The translations under genes and the position numbers were made by a program. The notes beneath the pieces are model-generated. The model was not told where the DNA came from. It did not search any database and saw only the letters and a list, made by a program, of their open reading frames with translations. 64,000 bases of DNA, taken from Desulfoscipio geothermicus DSM 3669. Lineage in GTDB: Bacteria; Bacillota; Desulfotomaculia; Desulfotomaculales; Desulfallaceae. The DNA lies in the NCBI RefSeq assembly GCF_900115975.1, contig NZ_FOYM01000013.1:40801-104800 (forward strand), given 5' to 3'. Below are positions 52,257 through 61,718 of this stretch, one piece after another. The first letter of the stretch is position 1. Each line of letters opens with the position of its first letter.

Positions 52257-53096
52257 TTAATATTCATTGGGCAGTTGGTTGAGTTGGGCCCTGGTAAAGA
52301 CGGGGCCGTCCTTGCAAACGTATTTGCCTCCCACGTTACACCTGCCGCACATACCGATACCGCACTTCATCCGGTTTTCCAGCGACATAATGGTTGTTTT
52401 CGGCGTGAAACCAAGTTTTTCCAGCACAGGCATGGTGAACTTAATCATCACCGGTGGCCCGCAGATAATGGCATAGGCATTTTCAGCGCTGGGCGCCACT
52501 TCTTCGGTAACGGCGGGAATAAAGCCTACCCTGCCGTTCCAGCCGTCAACAGGACGGTCAATGGTGGTAACCAGGTTGATGTCCGGGCTCTGTTCCCAGG
52601 CGGCCAGTTCCTCTTTGTACAGCAGCAGGCCGGGGTTACGGGCACCGTAAATGACGGTTATGTCGCCGTAGTCGCCGCGGCGTTCGGGGTGCAGCATATA
52701 GGTGGCCAGCGAGCGTAAAGTGGTGAATGCAAAACCACCGCCGATAATGACCACGTTTTTACCTTTGAACTCTTCCACGGGGTAATAGTTGCCCAGCGGG
52801 CCGCGCACTCCGACAATCGTTCCTTCCTCCATCAGGTGGAGAGCTGTGGAAACAACGCCCACTTTAGCTACCGAAAATTTAAGGAACCCCGGCTCAGTCG
52901 GTGAAGAAGCGATACCGAAGGGGGCCTCGCCTTTCCCGAATACACAAAGCTCGGCAAACTGCCCTGGCATATAAGAAAAGCTCTTTTCGTCCTCTTCATT
53001 CAGGTACTGCAGGGTAAAGGTGTGGATGAGCTTATCTTCTGTTTCAGTAAAGTTTTTGACCAGCTTCATTGGCAGCGGTAGATATGGATTTTTCAT
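52257..53096 (-). CDS. FAD/NAD(P)-binding reductase subunit (AsrB/HydG/PyrK type)
   Basis: 279 residues. A ferredoxin-NADP reductase-like fold: FSYMPGQFAELCVFGKGEAP (FAD), GVRGPLGNYYPVEEFKGKNV, GGGFAFTTLRSLATYML (NAD(P)H), CGPPVMIKFTMPVL, and a C-terminal [2Fe-2S] motif CGIGMCGRCNVGGKYVC. Relatives are subunit B of anaerobic sulfite reductase and the gamma subunit of sulfhydrogenases; they exchange electrons with NAD(P)H. No sulfite reductase or hydrogenase catalytic subunit is adjacent. It overlaps its upstream neighbour by 1 nt. Confidence 0.88.
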   Translation of the reverse strand: MKNPYLPLPMKLVKNFTETEDKLIHTFTLQYLNEEDEKSFSYMPGQFAELCVFGKGEAPFGIASSPTEPGFLKFSVAKVGVVSTALHLMEEGTIVGVRGPLGNYYPVEEFKGKNVVIIGGGFAFTTLRSLATYMLHPERRGDYGDITVIYGARNPGLLLYKEELAAWEQSPDINLVTTIDRPVDGWNGRVGFIPAVTEEVAPSAENAYAIICGPPVMIKFTMPVLEKLGFTPKTTIMSLENRMKCGIGMCGRCNVGGKYVCKDGPVFTRAQLNQLPNEY

Positions 53097-54124
53097 TAAC
53101 TATCCAACCTCGCTTCCGAACCCCGAATATCCTCCAGTACCACCCGGATGTCCATATTAACGGGGCAGTTTTTGATGCACCTGCCGCAACCCACACAGGC
53201 GATTTCATTGAAGTTGTCTACAAAATACTTGAATTTATGCATGATTCTGTTGCGGTAACGCTCTTTATTACTGGTTCGCGGGTTGTGGCCGGAACCGTGC
53301 AGCGTAAAGAGCGGGAAGGCGCAGGAATCCCAGTTGCGCACCCGGCAACCGTTGCAATCGGTTGCTTCATCAACTATGTCAAAGCAATGGCAGGTGGGGC
53401 ACAGGTAGGTGCAGGCTCCGCAGCCCAGGCACTTTTCATGGATTTTTTCCCAGATGGAGTCATAGAAATTAACGTCCAGCTTGGCTTTCAAGCCGTCGAT
53501 ATTTACCTGGCAAGTTACCACGGCATCTTGCTTAACTTTTGCGGCAGCATCTTTGTTGGCGTCCGCAGCGGCGGCAAAACCTGCTTTTTCAGCTATTTCC
53601 CGTCCCTTGTCGGATACCACTTCCACTACGTAAGCATCCCCGGTATCCACCAGCAAAAGGTCCAGACCTTTGGTATCAAAGGGACCGCCGTTTACTGAAG
53701 TGCAGAAGCAGGTGCTGGCGGGGCTGTTGCAACCAATACCTATCATAATTGTATTGTTACGTCTGGTTAAATAGTAGGGGTCTTGGTATTTATCGTTATT
53801 AAAAACGTTGTCGAGCAACGTCAAGCTTTTGGCGTCACAGGGGCGAACACCAAAGATCACTTTTTTCTGATCGTCCACGGGCGCTTCCAGCCTGGCGCCT
53901 TCTTCGCTAACGTTATAGCTGAACAGCTTTTCGGACTGCGGGAAAAAGATTTCCTTGGCCGGAAGCTTGGTGTTTCCCGCGTCCAGGGCTGCATCGGCAC
54001 CGGAACAGATTTGTTTGAACAGCGTATAGGTTTCTTCCTTGACAGGCGCAAATACTTGATACTCGCTGATTAATTTATCCAGGAAGTTGGGTATGTCTTT
54101 TTTGCTTACTATCATCAGTTTCAC
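53096..54124 (-). CDS. 4Fe-4S dicluster subunit (AsrA / hydrogenase beta-like)
   Basis: 342 residues. The N-terminal two thirds contain IFGVRPCDAKSLTLLD and IGCNSPASTCFCTSVNGGP, typical of AsrA and sulfhydrogenase beta subunits. The C-terminal part has CLGCGACTYLCPTCHCFDI and CVGCGRCIKNCP, two ferredoxin-type clusters, with CNGCRVRNWDSCAF between. AsrA and AsrB types always work as a pair, and both are present here with a 1-nt overlap. It is a cytoplasmic electron carrier module. Confidence 0.88.
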   Translation of the reverse strand: MKLMIVSKKDIPNFLDKLISEYQVFAPVKEETYTLFKQICSGADAALDAGNTKLPAKEIFFPQSEKLFSYNVSEEGARLEAPVDDQKKVIFGVRPCDAKSLTLLDNVFNNDKYQDPYYLTRRNNTIMIGIGCNSPASTCFCTSVNGGPFDTKGLDLLLVDTGDAYVVEVVSDKGREIAEKAGFAAAADANKDAAAKVKQDAVVTCQVNIDGLKAKLDVNFYDSIWEKIHEKCLGCGACTYLCPTCHCFDIVDEATDCNGCRVRNWDSCAFPLFTLHGSGHNPRTSNKERYRNRIMHKFKYFVDNFNEIACVGCGRCIKNCPVNMDIRVVLEDIRGSEARLDS

Positions 54125-54125
54125 C

Positions 54126-55082
54126 TCATTCCTTCACCAAGAAAGGTTCTGGGTCATTAGCTGTGAATGTAGCGAGGGCCGCTTTGTCGTCCATGTTGAC
54201 CCCGGTCTCGGCGTTAAACAATTCTTTAACGTCATTAACCATTTTACGGGTTAACAGGCGCAGGTTGATGCCCATGGGGCAGGCCCTTTCACAAGCTCCG
54301 CAATCGGCGCAGCGACCGGCACTGTGGAATACCCTAACCACCTGGAATAAAATATTATCCTCTGTATTTGCGGCGCTCTTGCCAATCCATTCCGGCTGGC
54401 TGCAATCCACAAAGCATTCTTCGCAATAACACATGGGACAAGCGTTACGGCAGGCGTAACACCTGATACACTTGCTGAATTCTTTGGCCAGGTAAGCGCG
54501 GCGCTCCGCTGCAGACTTGGCGGCAAACTCCTTAACGTCTGCAAAGTCGTCTTCGCCCTTTTCCGGCAGCAGTTCGCCCATTAGTTCATCATAAACCACC
54601 GGGTTGCCGTAACGGCAGTCCTGGCAGGAACTATGCAACAGGTCTGTAATATTGACAGTTTCGCTGAAGTCTTTTCCCTTTAACACAACGGTGTCGCCGT
54701 TTTCTTCCATTGCCAGAACTTCCCTGCCGCCAAGCATGGCGTTCACTTTCTTACGGTCGATCATGCCGTTGCAGGGTACGCCGATGATATACAGATTATC
54801 CCTGTTAATCTGGTTTTCCTTGATCAGGGCTACGATAGACCGTACGTCACAGCCCTTGGCCACTACCGCCACCTTATCTTCCCGTTTGCGCAGGTAGTTG
54901 GCCAGATTATTTTCACAGCCCCTGCTCCAGGTCAGTTTGTCGGCTTCTTCGGAAGTGCGGGCGAAAAAGGGTGTGCCGCGCAGTGGGAGACTGCCTTCTG
55001 CAAAGCCTATCACCAGGTCAACTTTCTTTTCTTCAAGTAATTTTTTGGCTGCGTCTTTTATTTGAGCTGTTAGCTTTTGCAT
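54126..55082 (-). CDS. FrhB-like / 4Fe-4S dicluster electron-transfer subunit
   Basis: 318 residues from the ATG at 55082; it overlaps the mvhD end by 13 nt. The N-terminal part resembles F420-hydrogenase beta-type proteins: VVAKGCDVRSIVALIKENQI and IGVPCNGMIDRKKV. After HSSCQDCRYGNPVV come a Cys-rich block CIRCYACRNACPMCYCEECF and a last motif CADCGACERACPMGINLRL. It may bind flavin and several [4Fe-4S] clusters. F420 use is not implied, because FrhB-like folds also occur with ferredoxin or NAD(P)H partners. Confidence 0.85.
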   Translation of the reverse strand: MQKLTAQIKDAAKKLLEEKKVDLVIGFAEGSLPLRGTPFFARTSEEADKLTWSRGCENNLANYLRKREDKVAVVAKGCDVRSIVALIKENQINRDNLYIIGVPCNGMIDRKKVNAMLGGREVLAMEENGDTVVLKGKDFSETVNITDLLHSSCQDCRYGNPVVYDELMGELLPEKGEDDFADVKEFAAKSAAERRAYLAKEFSKCIRCYACRNACPMCYCEECFVDCSQPEWIGKSAANTEDNILFQVVRVFHSAGRCADCGACERACPMGINLRLLTRKMVNDVKELFNAETGVNMDDKAALATFTANDPEPFLVKE

Positions 55083-55510
55083 CCGCAACACCCCGATTCA
55101 CTATCAATTAGGCCCTTATTGGGGCCGATTTCTTCAGCTTTTTGCGTAACTTTTTTGACCAGCTCGGCAAAACGCCCGCCTTCAGCCGCTGATACCCAGG
55201 AGAAGTTGACCCGGCCTTCATCAACGCCGACATATTCCAGTAAGTCTTTTAACAGAGCAAATTTCCTACGGGCTACCAGGTTGCCACTAACATAGTGGCA
55301 GTCGCCGGGGTGTCACCCGGAGGTGAGTACAGCATCGGCTCCGTGCCGGAGCGCCTTGATGATAAATAAAGGATTTATCCTTCCGGAACAGGGTATGCGT
55401 ATCACCCGGATATTGGGTGGATACTGAATACGGCCTATGCCGGCCAGGTCAGCACCGGCGTAACTACACCAGTTGCACAAAAAAGCTACAATTTTGGGTT
55501 CGAATTTCAT
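55070..55510 (-). CDS. mvhD: MvhD-like electron-transfer subunit with selenocysteine at residue 66
   Basis: 146 residues if the TGA at 55313-55315 is read as selenocysteine. ATG follows GGGGGAGGG by 12 nt. N-terminus [19 protein letters not shown], then [20 protein letters not shown], then [23 protein letters not shown]. The family normally has GCHPGDCHY, so Sec stands at a conserved Cys. After the TGA the same frame stays open for 80 codons, with good family sequence up to [15 protein letters not shown]-like hairpin begins 12 nt after the UGA. It would be truncated at residue 65 by standard gene callers. It lies between hdrA and the FrhB-like gene. Confidence 0.87.
55282..55300 (-). promoter_or_regulatory. 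candidate bacterial SECIS hairpin for the Sec66 codon
   Basis: TGCCACTA-TGT-TAGTGGCA, a perfect 8-bp stem with a 3-nt loop, begins 12 nt downstream of the UGA on the minus-strand mRNA. It encodes CHYVSG of the conserved motif, so the hairpin is superimposed on coding sequence as bacterial SECIS elements are. Confidence 0.65.
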
Positions 55511-55533
55511 ATCCGTTTGTTTCCCTCCCCCAT

Positions 55534-58500
55534 CTATAGCGCGTTAATCATGGCCACTAATTGCTGGTTGGTGCAACCCTTGACGTTAATAGCTCCGCAA
55601 CGACAAGAGGAGGCACAGGCACCGCAGCCCTTGCACAGGGCTTCGTTGACCACGGCTACTTTTTCTTCCGGATCTACCTGTACAGCCTTGGCCGGACAGA
55701 CAGATTCACATTCACCGCAGCCAGCGCACTTCTTCTTGTTAACAAAGGCGCTCTTGCCTTCCACGGAAATGGAATCCTTGGCCAGCACAGTGCAGGCGCG
55801 TCCCACGGCTGCCTTGGCCTGGGAGATGTTTTCTTCCAGGTTTTTGGGCCCGTGCGCCAGGCCGCACATGAATACGCCATCGGTTCCGAAGTCAACCGGG
55901 CGCAGCTTCATATGAGCTTCCAGGAAGAAGCCTTCCTGATTGAGCGGGACCTTGTAAAACTTGCTTAACTTGGTATTGGTATCTTTGGCTGCCACAATGG
56001 CGGCTGCCAGTCCAACCACATCGGCGTTGATTTCTACGGGCACACCCAGTACGTGGTCGGTTACCGTTACCTTGACGCCGCCCGCTCCGGACTCCACCAC
56101 CGGTTTGTTGTCCACGGTGTAGCGGATGAAGATGACTCCCTTGTTACGCGCTTCACGGTACATTTCTTCAAAGAAACCATAGGTTCTTATGTCACGGTAA
56201 AGTACAAATACGTTGGCGTCAGGATTGATTTCTTTTACCTTGAGGGCTTGTTTTACGGATTTGGTGCAGCAAATTCTGCTGCAGTACGGGCGTTCTTCGT
56301 CTCTGGAACCTACGCACTGGATAAATACAACATTCTTGGCGCCGGTAACCTTGCTATCCTTAGCGGCCAGCAGGCCTTCCAGTTCCAGGAGGGTCATTAC
56401 CCGGTCACTTTGCCCGTACAGGTACTCGGTGGGCTTGTATTCTTCAGCGCCGGTGGAGATTATGGTAACGCCGTGCTGGATAACTTCACCACTACTCAGT
56501 GTAGTTTCGAAGTTGCCGACGAAACCGTGCACATCGGTAATCTCAGCACCGGTAAATATTTTAATATTTGCATCGGCATTGACCTGGGCCACCAGATCGC
56601 TGACAAACGCGGGCACGTCTTCACCCCGCATGCCAAAACGGAGACGGTTGGCGATACCGCCCAAAGTCTCTGCTTTTTCCACCAGATATACTTTGTAACC
56701 CTGCTTGGAAAGATTAATGGCGCTGGTCATGCCGGATACACCGCCGCCAATAACCAGGGCGTCATGATTCATATCCAGGGTTACGCCGTCGATCGGTTCG
56801 AGCAACGCGGCCTTGGATACAGCCATTTTAACCAGGTCCTTGGCCTTGGCGGTGGCTTTCTCGGGCTCGTTCATGTGGACCCAGGAACACTGGTCACGGA
56901 TGTTGGCCATTTCAAACAGGTTGGGGTTCAGCCCCGCTTCCTTTAAAGTCTCCTGGAACATCGGTTCGTGAGTCCGGGGACTGCAGGAGGCTACAACCAC
57001 CCTGTTTAGGCCGTACTGTTCAATGGCCTCTTTTATTTGTGCCGAGGTATCCTGCGAACAGGCGTACATTTTCTCATCAGCAAAAACAACACCTGGTAAT
57101 GTCTTGGCAAATTCCACAACTTCGGGCACGTTAACCACGCTACCGATGTTGATGCCGCAGTGGCAAACGAACACACCGGTACGAATGATTTCACCGGCCA
57201 CATCTTTTTCCGCCGGGTACTCTTTAGCTTTGGTCATAGTGCCGCGTGCGGATGCCAGGTCTGCGGCTGAAGCTGCTGCCGCGGCGCTGGCCTGCATGAC
57301 GGTTTCGGGAATGTCCCGTGGACCGCTGAAAGCGCCGGCCACGAAAACACCGGGTTTATTGGTAGCCACGCCGGTCAGGGCGGGCGGTTCGCAGAAATTA
57401 AACTTGTTCAACTCCAGGCCCAGCTTGCCGGCCAGTTCCACCATTTCGGAAGCCGGTTCCAGTCCGAGGGAAAGGACCACCAGGTCAAAGTCTTCATAGC
57501 CAATGGACCCGTCTTCGTTGGAATAACGGATACGGCAGTTTCCGGATCCGTCGTCGGCTTCCATTACCTCAAACACGCGGGAACGAATAAAACGCACGCC
57601 GTTTTCCAGTCTGGCCCGGTCATAATATTTTTCAAAATCTTTGCCGTAGGTGCGCATGTCCATAAAGAAAATAGCCGTGTCCAGGGGATAATGGGTGTGT
57701 TCCTTGGCGATTACGGCTTCCTTGATCGCGTACATGCAGCAAACCGAAGAGCAGTAACCATGTTCGATGCGGCAGTTACGGGAACCGACACATTGAATCC
57801 AGGCTATCTTTTGGGGCTCCTTGCCGTCGGAAGGCCTTTGCAGGTGTCCGCCGAACGGACCGGAAGCGCTGAGGATACGTTCAAATTCAAGGCTGGTTAA
57901 AACATTGGGCAGTTTGCCGTAGCCATAATATGCAAGCTGGCTGACGTCAAATTTTTCAAAGCCCGGGCAAAGAATGACGGAACCAACTGCAATTTCCTTC
58001 GTTTCGTCTTGCATTTGATGATTGATGGCATCCGCCTGGCAGACTTCAAGACATTTGCCACATGCTTTGGGTTTTTTGATTTTCAAACATTTGCTGGCAT
58101 CAATGGCATAGGCGTTGGGATAGGCTTGGGCATACTGTTTGTAGATGGCCTTCCTCTTATTAAGACCCTGATTGAATTCGTCATCCACTTTAACCGGACA
58201 TTCTTCAGCACAGGATCCGCATCCGGTACATTTTTCCGGGTCAACAAAACGGGCCTTTTGTTTAACGGTAACTTTAAAGTTACCCGGTTCACCCTGAATG
58301 TCCACCACTTCAGCGTTGGTAATGGTATTGACATTCAAGTGTCTCCCGCAATCAACAAGTTTGGGAGACAGGATGCACATGGAGCAGTCATTAGTAGGGA
58401 ATGTTTTGTCCAGCATCGGCATGGTACCGCCAATGGCCGGGCTTTTTTCCACCAGATATACATAATAGCCTGATTCCGCCAAATCAAGCGATGCTTGTAT

Positions 58501-58560
58501 ACCGGCGATACCTGCGCCAACTACTAGTACGGCTCCGACCTTGTCAGGTTTTGTACTCAT
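55534..58560 (-). CDS. hdrA: HdrA-like flavin/Fe-S protein
   Basis: 1008 residues. FAD motif [20 protein letters not shown] near residue 14, [16 protein letters not shown], ferredoxin [12 protein letters not shown] (about 93-104), the cluster-binding [14 protein letters not shown] near 270, [10 protein letters not shown] near 470, a second FAD/Rossmann block [20 protein letters not shown], and two C-terminal ferredoxin motifs [12 protein letters not shown] and [11 protein letters not shown]. HdrA flavin is the electron-bifurcation site in Hdr complexes. First gene of the ten-gene unit. It is a close paralogue of the fused hdrA at 50794, but has a short Cys motif (CGKCLEVC) where that gene holds its 460-residue insertion. 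Confidence 0.93.
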   Translation of the reverse strand: MSTKPDKVGAVLVVGAGIAGIQASLDLAESGYYVYLVEKSPAIGGTMPMLDKTFPTNDCSMCILSPKLVDCGRHLNVNTITNAEVVDIQGEPGNFKVTVKQKARFVDPEKCTGCGSCAEECPVKVDDEFNQGLNKRKAIYKQYAQAYPNAYAIDASKCLKIKKPKACGKCLEVCQADAINHQMQDETKEIAVGSVILCPGFEKFDVSQLAYYGYGKLPNVLTSLEFERILSASGPFGGHLQRPSDGKEPQKIAWIQCVGSRNCRIEHGYCSSVCCMYAIKEAVIAKEHTHYPLDTAIFFMDMRTYGKDFEKYYDRARLENGVRFIRSRVFEVMEADDGSGNCRIRYSNEDGSIGYEDFDLVVLSLGLEPASEMVELAGKLGLELNKFNFCEPPALTGVATNKPGVFVAGAFSGPRDIPETVMQASAAAAASAADLASARGTMTKAKEYPAEKDVAGEIIRTGVFVCHCGINIGSVVNVPEVVEFAKTLPGVVFADEKMYACSQDTSAQIKEAIEQYGLNRVVVASCSPRTHEPMFQETLKEAGLNPNLFEMANIRDQCSWVHMNEPEKATAKAKDLVKMAVSKAALLEPIDGVTLDMNHDALVIGGGVSGMTSAINLSKQGYKVYLVEKAETLGGIANRLRFGMRGEDVPAFVSDLVAQVNADANIKIFTGAEITDVHGFVGNFETTLSSGEVIQHGVTIISTGAEEYKPTEYLYGQSDRVMTLLELEGLLAAKDSKVTGAKNVVFIQCVGSRDEERPYCSRICCTKSVKQALKVKEINPDANVFVLYRDIRTYGFFEEMYREARNKGVIFIRYTVDNKPVVESGAGGVKVTVTDHVLGVPVEINADVVGLAAAIVAAKDTNTKLSKFYKVPLNQEGFFLEAHMKLRPVDFGTDGVFMCGLAHGPKNLEENISQAKAAVGRACTVLAKDSISVEGKSAFVNKKKCAGCGECESVCPAKAVQVDPEEKVAVVNEALCKGCGACASSCRCGAINVKGCTNQQLVAMINAL

Positions 58561-58904
58561 CTAAGCATCACATCCGTCCTCCTAGTTTCGGCATCACAGA
58601 ATTCCAAAGATTTTCCGGGCCGGGAAGATATTGCATTTAACCGGATGCCCGAGCCGGTTACTCAAAGGATGCTCTGTTCCCGGTTGTACTGATTGTTTAG
58701 CAAATTAGCTGGTTCGTTAAATGCTACTAAGGCTAATATTATAACCTTTGTGGTGAAACCGGGATTGTTTCAATGTATTGCAAATCTTGGCACATTTAAT
58801 GTTAAATAATTATTTATTTCACCAACATAAGGTTTGATTTAGCCCAATTGTTCGAAAAATCTTTAAATTATTTAATAAACCGGGATTATGCATACCTTGA
58901 CCTT
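58561..58904 (-). other. long 5' leader of the hdr-mvh-met unit
   Basis: About 340 nt lie between the predicted transcription start and the hdrA ATG, with no gene on either strand. It contains an AGGAGG unusually far (17 nt) from the ATG, a three-codon reading frame ATG CTT AGA TGA whose stop overlaps the hdrA ATG, and a TATAAT at about 58740 that could be a second -10. No known riboswitch class was recognised. Confidence 0.5.
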
Positions 58905-58933
58905 AGTATAATATTTAGCGCTTACGCTGTCAA
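58905..58933 (-). promoter_or_regulatory. sigma-A type promoter upstream of hdrA
   Basis: On the minus strand, TTGACA (58933-58928), a 17-bp spacer, and TATACT (58910-58905). The spacer contains AGCG-TAAG-CGCT, a small dyad that could be an operator. It lies just past the acsE terminator, so the hdr unit appears to start independently of the acs genes. Confidence 0.65.
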
Positions 58934-58977
58934 ATGATTTGGTTTGGTGTTAAGTACCCGGGACAGCGCCAGTTAAG

Positions 58978-59006
58978 AAAAGGCGGTTATATTATAACCG
59001 CCTTTT
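58978..59006 (-). terminator. Rho-independent terminator after acsE
   Basis: AAAAGGCGGTTAT and ATAACCGCCTTTT form a 13-bp perfect stem with a 3-nt loop and T-rich flank on the minus strand. It ends the acs transcript 41 nt after the acsE stop. Confidence 0.9.
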
Positions 59007-59047
59007 CCTAAACCTTGACCGGCTGTTTGTGACGGTCTTAATTTATC

Positions 59048-59842
59048 TTACTTGGAGCGGAAGGTTTTCAGGAAAGAGTCGCAATAGATGTCTTTATTCA
59101 ATAAAATGTTGGCCGCTGCCACTGCATCCAGCAGTTCTTCGTCGTCCACGTCGGCAATGGCTGAATCCAGACCGCAAGCCATGCTCATAATCAAGAAGGT
59201 ACGGTTGATCAAGTGACGGTTGGTGCAGCGCTGGGAAGAGTTGCTCAAGCCCATGGTGGTTCGCGGTGCCGGGTCAGCCAGGGTCTTGATTTGTCTGAGA
59301 GTTTCCAGCACTTCAACGCCGTGCTCCTGCGCTACATTGCAGGGCAGCATAAGCGGGTCGATGTACAGGTCTTCCATGGGAACGCCGTGCATATCGCAAT
59401 TGACTACGATTTCCATGGCCAGGGCGATACGATCGGAAGCGCTTTTCGGCACACCCTTTTCGTTCATGGCCAGACCGATAATGGCGGCATTGTACTTGGC
59501 TGCCATGGGGATATAAATATCCATTTTGAACTGGTCAGCTGTCGTGGAGTTGATCATAGCCTTGCCCTTGTGCACTTTCAAACCGGCTTCAATGGCATCG
59601 GGGTTGGTGGAATCGATGCAGCACGGCAGGGGGGCGGCTTCCTGGGCGGTTTTTACCAGCCATTCCATGACGGCGGGCTGGTCCGCTGCTTCCACAGTCG
59701 GACCGGTATTGACATCAAGATAGGAAGCGCACATTTCATACTGACGCTTGGCCCAGTACCTGACGGGTTCCGGGTCCTTGTTCTGGATAGCTTCCCGGAT
59801 ATCCTTAAACATGCCGTTGATCCGCTCACCAATAAGGATCAT
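59048..59842 (-). CDS. acsE: methyltetrahydrofolate:corrinoid/Fe-S protein methyltransferase
   Basis: 264 residues, pterin-binding TIM barrel: ILIGERINGMFKDIREAI, SYLDVNTGP, PCCIDSTNPDAIEAGL, KAMINSTTADQFKMDIYIPM, YIDPLMLPCNVAQEHGVEVL and TTMGLSNSSQRC. AcsE moves the methyl group from methyl-tetrahydrofolate to the cobalt of the corrinoid protein AcsCD. It is the last gene of the acs group and is followed by a strong terminator. Confidence 0.96.
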   Translation of the reverse strand: MILIGERINGMFKDIREAIQNKDPEPVRYWAKRQYEMCASYLDVNTGPTVEAADQPAVMEWLVKTAQEAAPLPCCIDSTNPDAIEAGLKVHKGKAMINSTTADQFKMDIYIPMAAKYNAAIIGLAMNEKGVPKSASDRIALAMEIVVNCDMHGVPMEDLYIDPLMLPCNVAQEHGVEVLETLRQIKTLADPAPRTTMGLSNSSQRCTNRHLINRTFLIMSMACGLDSAIADVDDEELLDAVAAANILLNKDIYCDSFLKTFRSK

Positions 59843-59863
59843 GCTCTTAGCCTCCTCTATTTT

Positions 59864-60811
59864 TTAATAAGCATTGCTCTCCATCATTTTGTCCAGCTGG
59901 ACCTTAACCTGCTTGACGGTCTCGGGGTGACGCAGCACAAATATGGAACCGCCCGCCTGGGCAAAGGTTGTGGCGGTGATAACCTCCCATAGGATGGCCC
60001 GGCGCTCCTGGGCGCCCCATTCGGGATTTTCGTCATCGGGGCTCTTGGCTTCCTTGGCTTTCCAGGCCTCCTGGCCGACAAAGCAGATAACCGGCATGGC
60101 CAGCATCTTGTCACCCATGAGTGCACCCATTCTGGCCCTTTCCATGATGGAGTAGGCATACTCAATGCCGTAGCCCAGTGCGCCCACCAGCGGGTCAATG
60201 GCAATGCGGTTGGCCGGCAGATTCATTTCAGTCATCAAAATATTTAACTGTTTGGCGAGGTTGATATCCAACGGGCTGGAAGCAATCACGCTGTGGCCGT
60301 TCACCATCGCGGCAGCGGTGATGGTCTTGTAATTTTTCTCGGTGGCGCAGCCGATCAAGCAGTTCTTGCCGTTCAGGGCTTCACCGACTTTTTCGAACAA
60401 ATCGGCGTCCTTTTCCTCTACGCCGCAGCCGATAACGATCAGGGGCACATCTACGGCATCTGCTACTGCCTTTGCCGTGGCGGCGCACTCTTCCGGAGTA
60501 GCATTTTTATAATCAGGATGGGCGCTCATTAAGCGCAGGGCGACCAAATCAGCACCGTATTCCACGTTCTTCTTGGCCCAGGCCACGGGATCCGCCAGTA
60601 CGTCGGCAAAGGGTTTCTTTAAAATTTCAGGCCAATCTACAGGTTCCAGGTCCCAAACTTCCAGTGCCAGTACCGGCTTGTTGGGAATTTCTCCTTCAAA
60701 ATGCAGGAAAGGCAGTGCGCTTTCGCCGCCTACCTTAACGGTCGAATCGGCTCCCAGCACCATTTCGCCTACCTTGCTGGTCCATTTTTCCTTAGCTATA
60801 GTAACAGCCAT
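59864..60811 (-). CDS. acsD: corrinoid iron-sulfur protein small subunit (CODH/ACS delta)
   Basis: 315 residues, TIM-barrel fold: AKEKWTSKVGEMVLGADSTV, GGESALPFLHFEGEIPNKPV, ADLVALRLMSAHPDYKNATP, VIGCGVEEKDADLFEKVGEA and PLVGALGYGIEYAYSIMERA. AcsD and AcsC form the B12 protein that carries the methyl group to acetyl-CoA synthase. acsE lies 21 nt downstream and cooC 42 nt upstream. Confidence 0.95.
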   Translation of the reverse strand: MAVTIAKEKWTSKVGEMVLGADSTVKVGGESALPFLHFEGEIPNKPVLALEVWDLEPVDWPEILKKPFADVLADPVAWAKKNVEYGADLVALRLMSAHPDYKNATPEECAATAKAVADAVDVPLIVIGCGVEEKDADLFEKVGEALNGKNCLIGCATEKNYKTITAAAMVNGHSVIASSPLDINLAKQLNILMTEMNLPANRIAIDPLVGALGYGIEYAYSIMERARMGALMGDKMLAMPVICFVGQEAWKAKEAKSPDDENPEWGAQERRAILWEVITATTFAQAGGSIFVLRHPETVKQVKVQLDKMMESNAY

Positions 60812-60853
60812 TAGTTCCGCTCCTTTCTGCGTTAGAAAGCTAATTTTGCGGTA

Positions 60854-61612
60854 TTACAGAATGGCAGCTTTCTTTAAAATTTCGTTCACAGCTGCCACCA
60901 CCGGTGAATCATCAGGTAAATCAAAGAGTGGTTTGCTCAACAGGTCATATTCCATAACCTGCTCATCTAGAGGTAATGTGCCGATTAATTCCAAACCGGT
61001 TTTTTCTATTTCCGGTTTGAGTGCATCCAAATTACCCTCGTTCACTCTGGATACCACAAGGTACATTTTCTTGATATCCAACTTTAAATTCTCCACCAGT
61101 TCGCGCACCCTGCCGGCAGACCGGATACCGCGGGCCGAGGCGTCGCTGGTGATGAACAGAATGTCTATATTTTGAGTAGTACGCCTGCTCAAGTGTTCCA
61201 GGCCGGCCTCATTGTCCATTACCATGTACTGGTAATTTTGGCTCAAATCGGCTACAAAACCACGCAACAAATTATTGGCGTAACAGTAACAACCGGCTCC
61301 TTCCGGGCCGCCCATTACTAAAAGGTCGACATAATCACCTTCTGAGAGGGATTGATGTACTTTGTATTCGACAAACTGGTCCTTGGTCATGCCTGCCGGC
61401 AGAGGTTCAAGGTTATTGTTAATCCGCACCAGTAAGTCTGCAATGGAACCCTCGATTTCCATGCCCAGCGCTTCGTTCAAATTGGCATTGGCGTCGGCAT
61501 CCACTGCAAAGACGGGTTTTTTATCGGTTTTTATCAATTGCCTGATAATCAAAGAGCATAATGTGGTTTTACCTGTACCGCCTTTCCCGGCTACTGCTAT
61601 ATTAAATGACAT
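60854..61612 (-). CDS. cooC: CooC-type nickel-insertion ATPase (AcsF-like)
   Basis: 252 residues from ATG with AAAGGAG 9 nt upstream. MinD-type deviant Walker A AGKGGTGKTTL (residues 8-18), metal-binding Cys pair CYCYANNLL at Cys108 and Cys110, and DNEAGLEHLSRRTTQNIDIL. CooC/AcsF ATPases mature the nickel sites of CODH or acetyl-CoA synthase, matching the neighbouring acsB. It lies between acsC and acsD as in other Firmicutes acs clusters. Confidence 0.94.
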   Translation of the reverse strand: MSFNIAVAGKGGTGKTTLCSLIIRQLIKTDKKPVFAVDADANANLNEALGMEIEGSIADLLVRINNNLEPLPAGMTKDQFVEYKVHQSLSEGDYVDLLVMGGPEGAGCYCYANNLLRGFVADLSQNYQYMVMDNEAGLEHLSRRTTQNIDILFITSDASARGIRSAGRVRELVENLKLDIKKMYLVVSRVNEGNLDALKPEIEKTGLELIGTLPLDEQVMEYDLLSKPLFDLPDDSPVVAAVNEILKKAAIL

Positions 61613-61718
61613 ATAATTCATCTCCTTTGTTGGTATATATAACTGTCAGAACTGATTACAGGTTATTATTTTCCACACTGCTCTGAATTACTAGTGTTAG
61701 GCTGCAATCGGAGCAATG

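Noticed and set aside
52257..54124. Dissimilatory or assimilatory anaerobic sulfite reductase operon (asrAB)
   Set aside because: AsrA- and AsrB-like subunits are present, but no siroheme subunit AsrC is nearby and the genes lie inside the hdr-met unit, so an electron-transfer role there is more likely.
55313..55510. Reading the 65-residue frame at 55313-55510 as a truncated pseudogene of mvhD
   Set aside because: The same frame resumes right after the TGA with 80 codons of well-conserved family sequence, and the TGA replaces a conserved Cys. A recoded Sec codon explains this better than a nonsense mutation.
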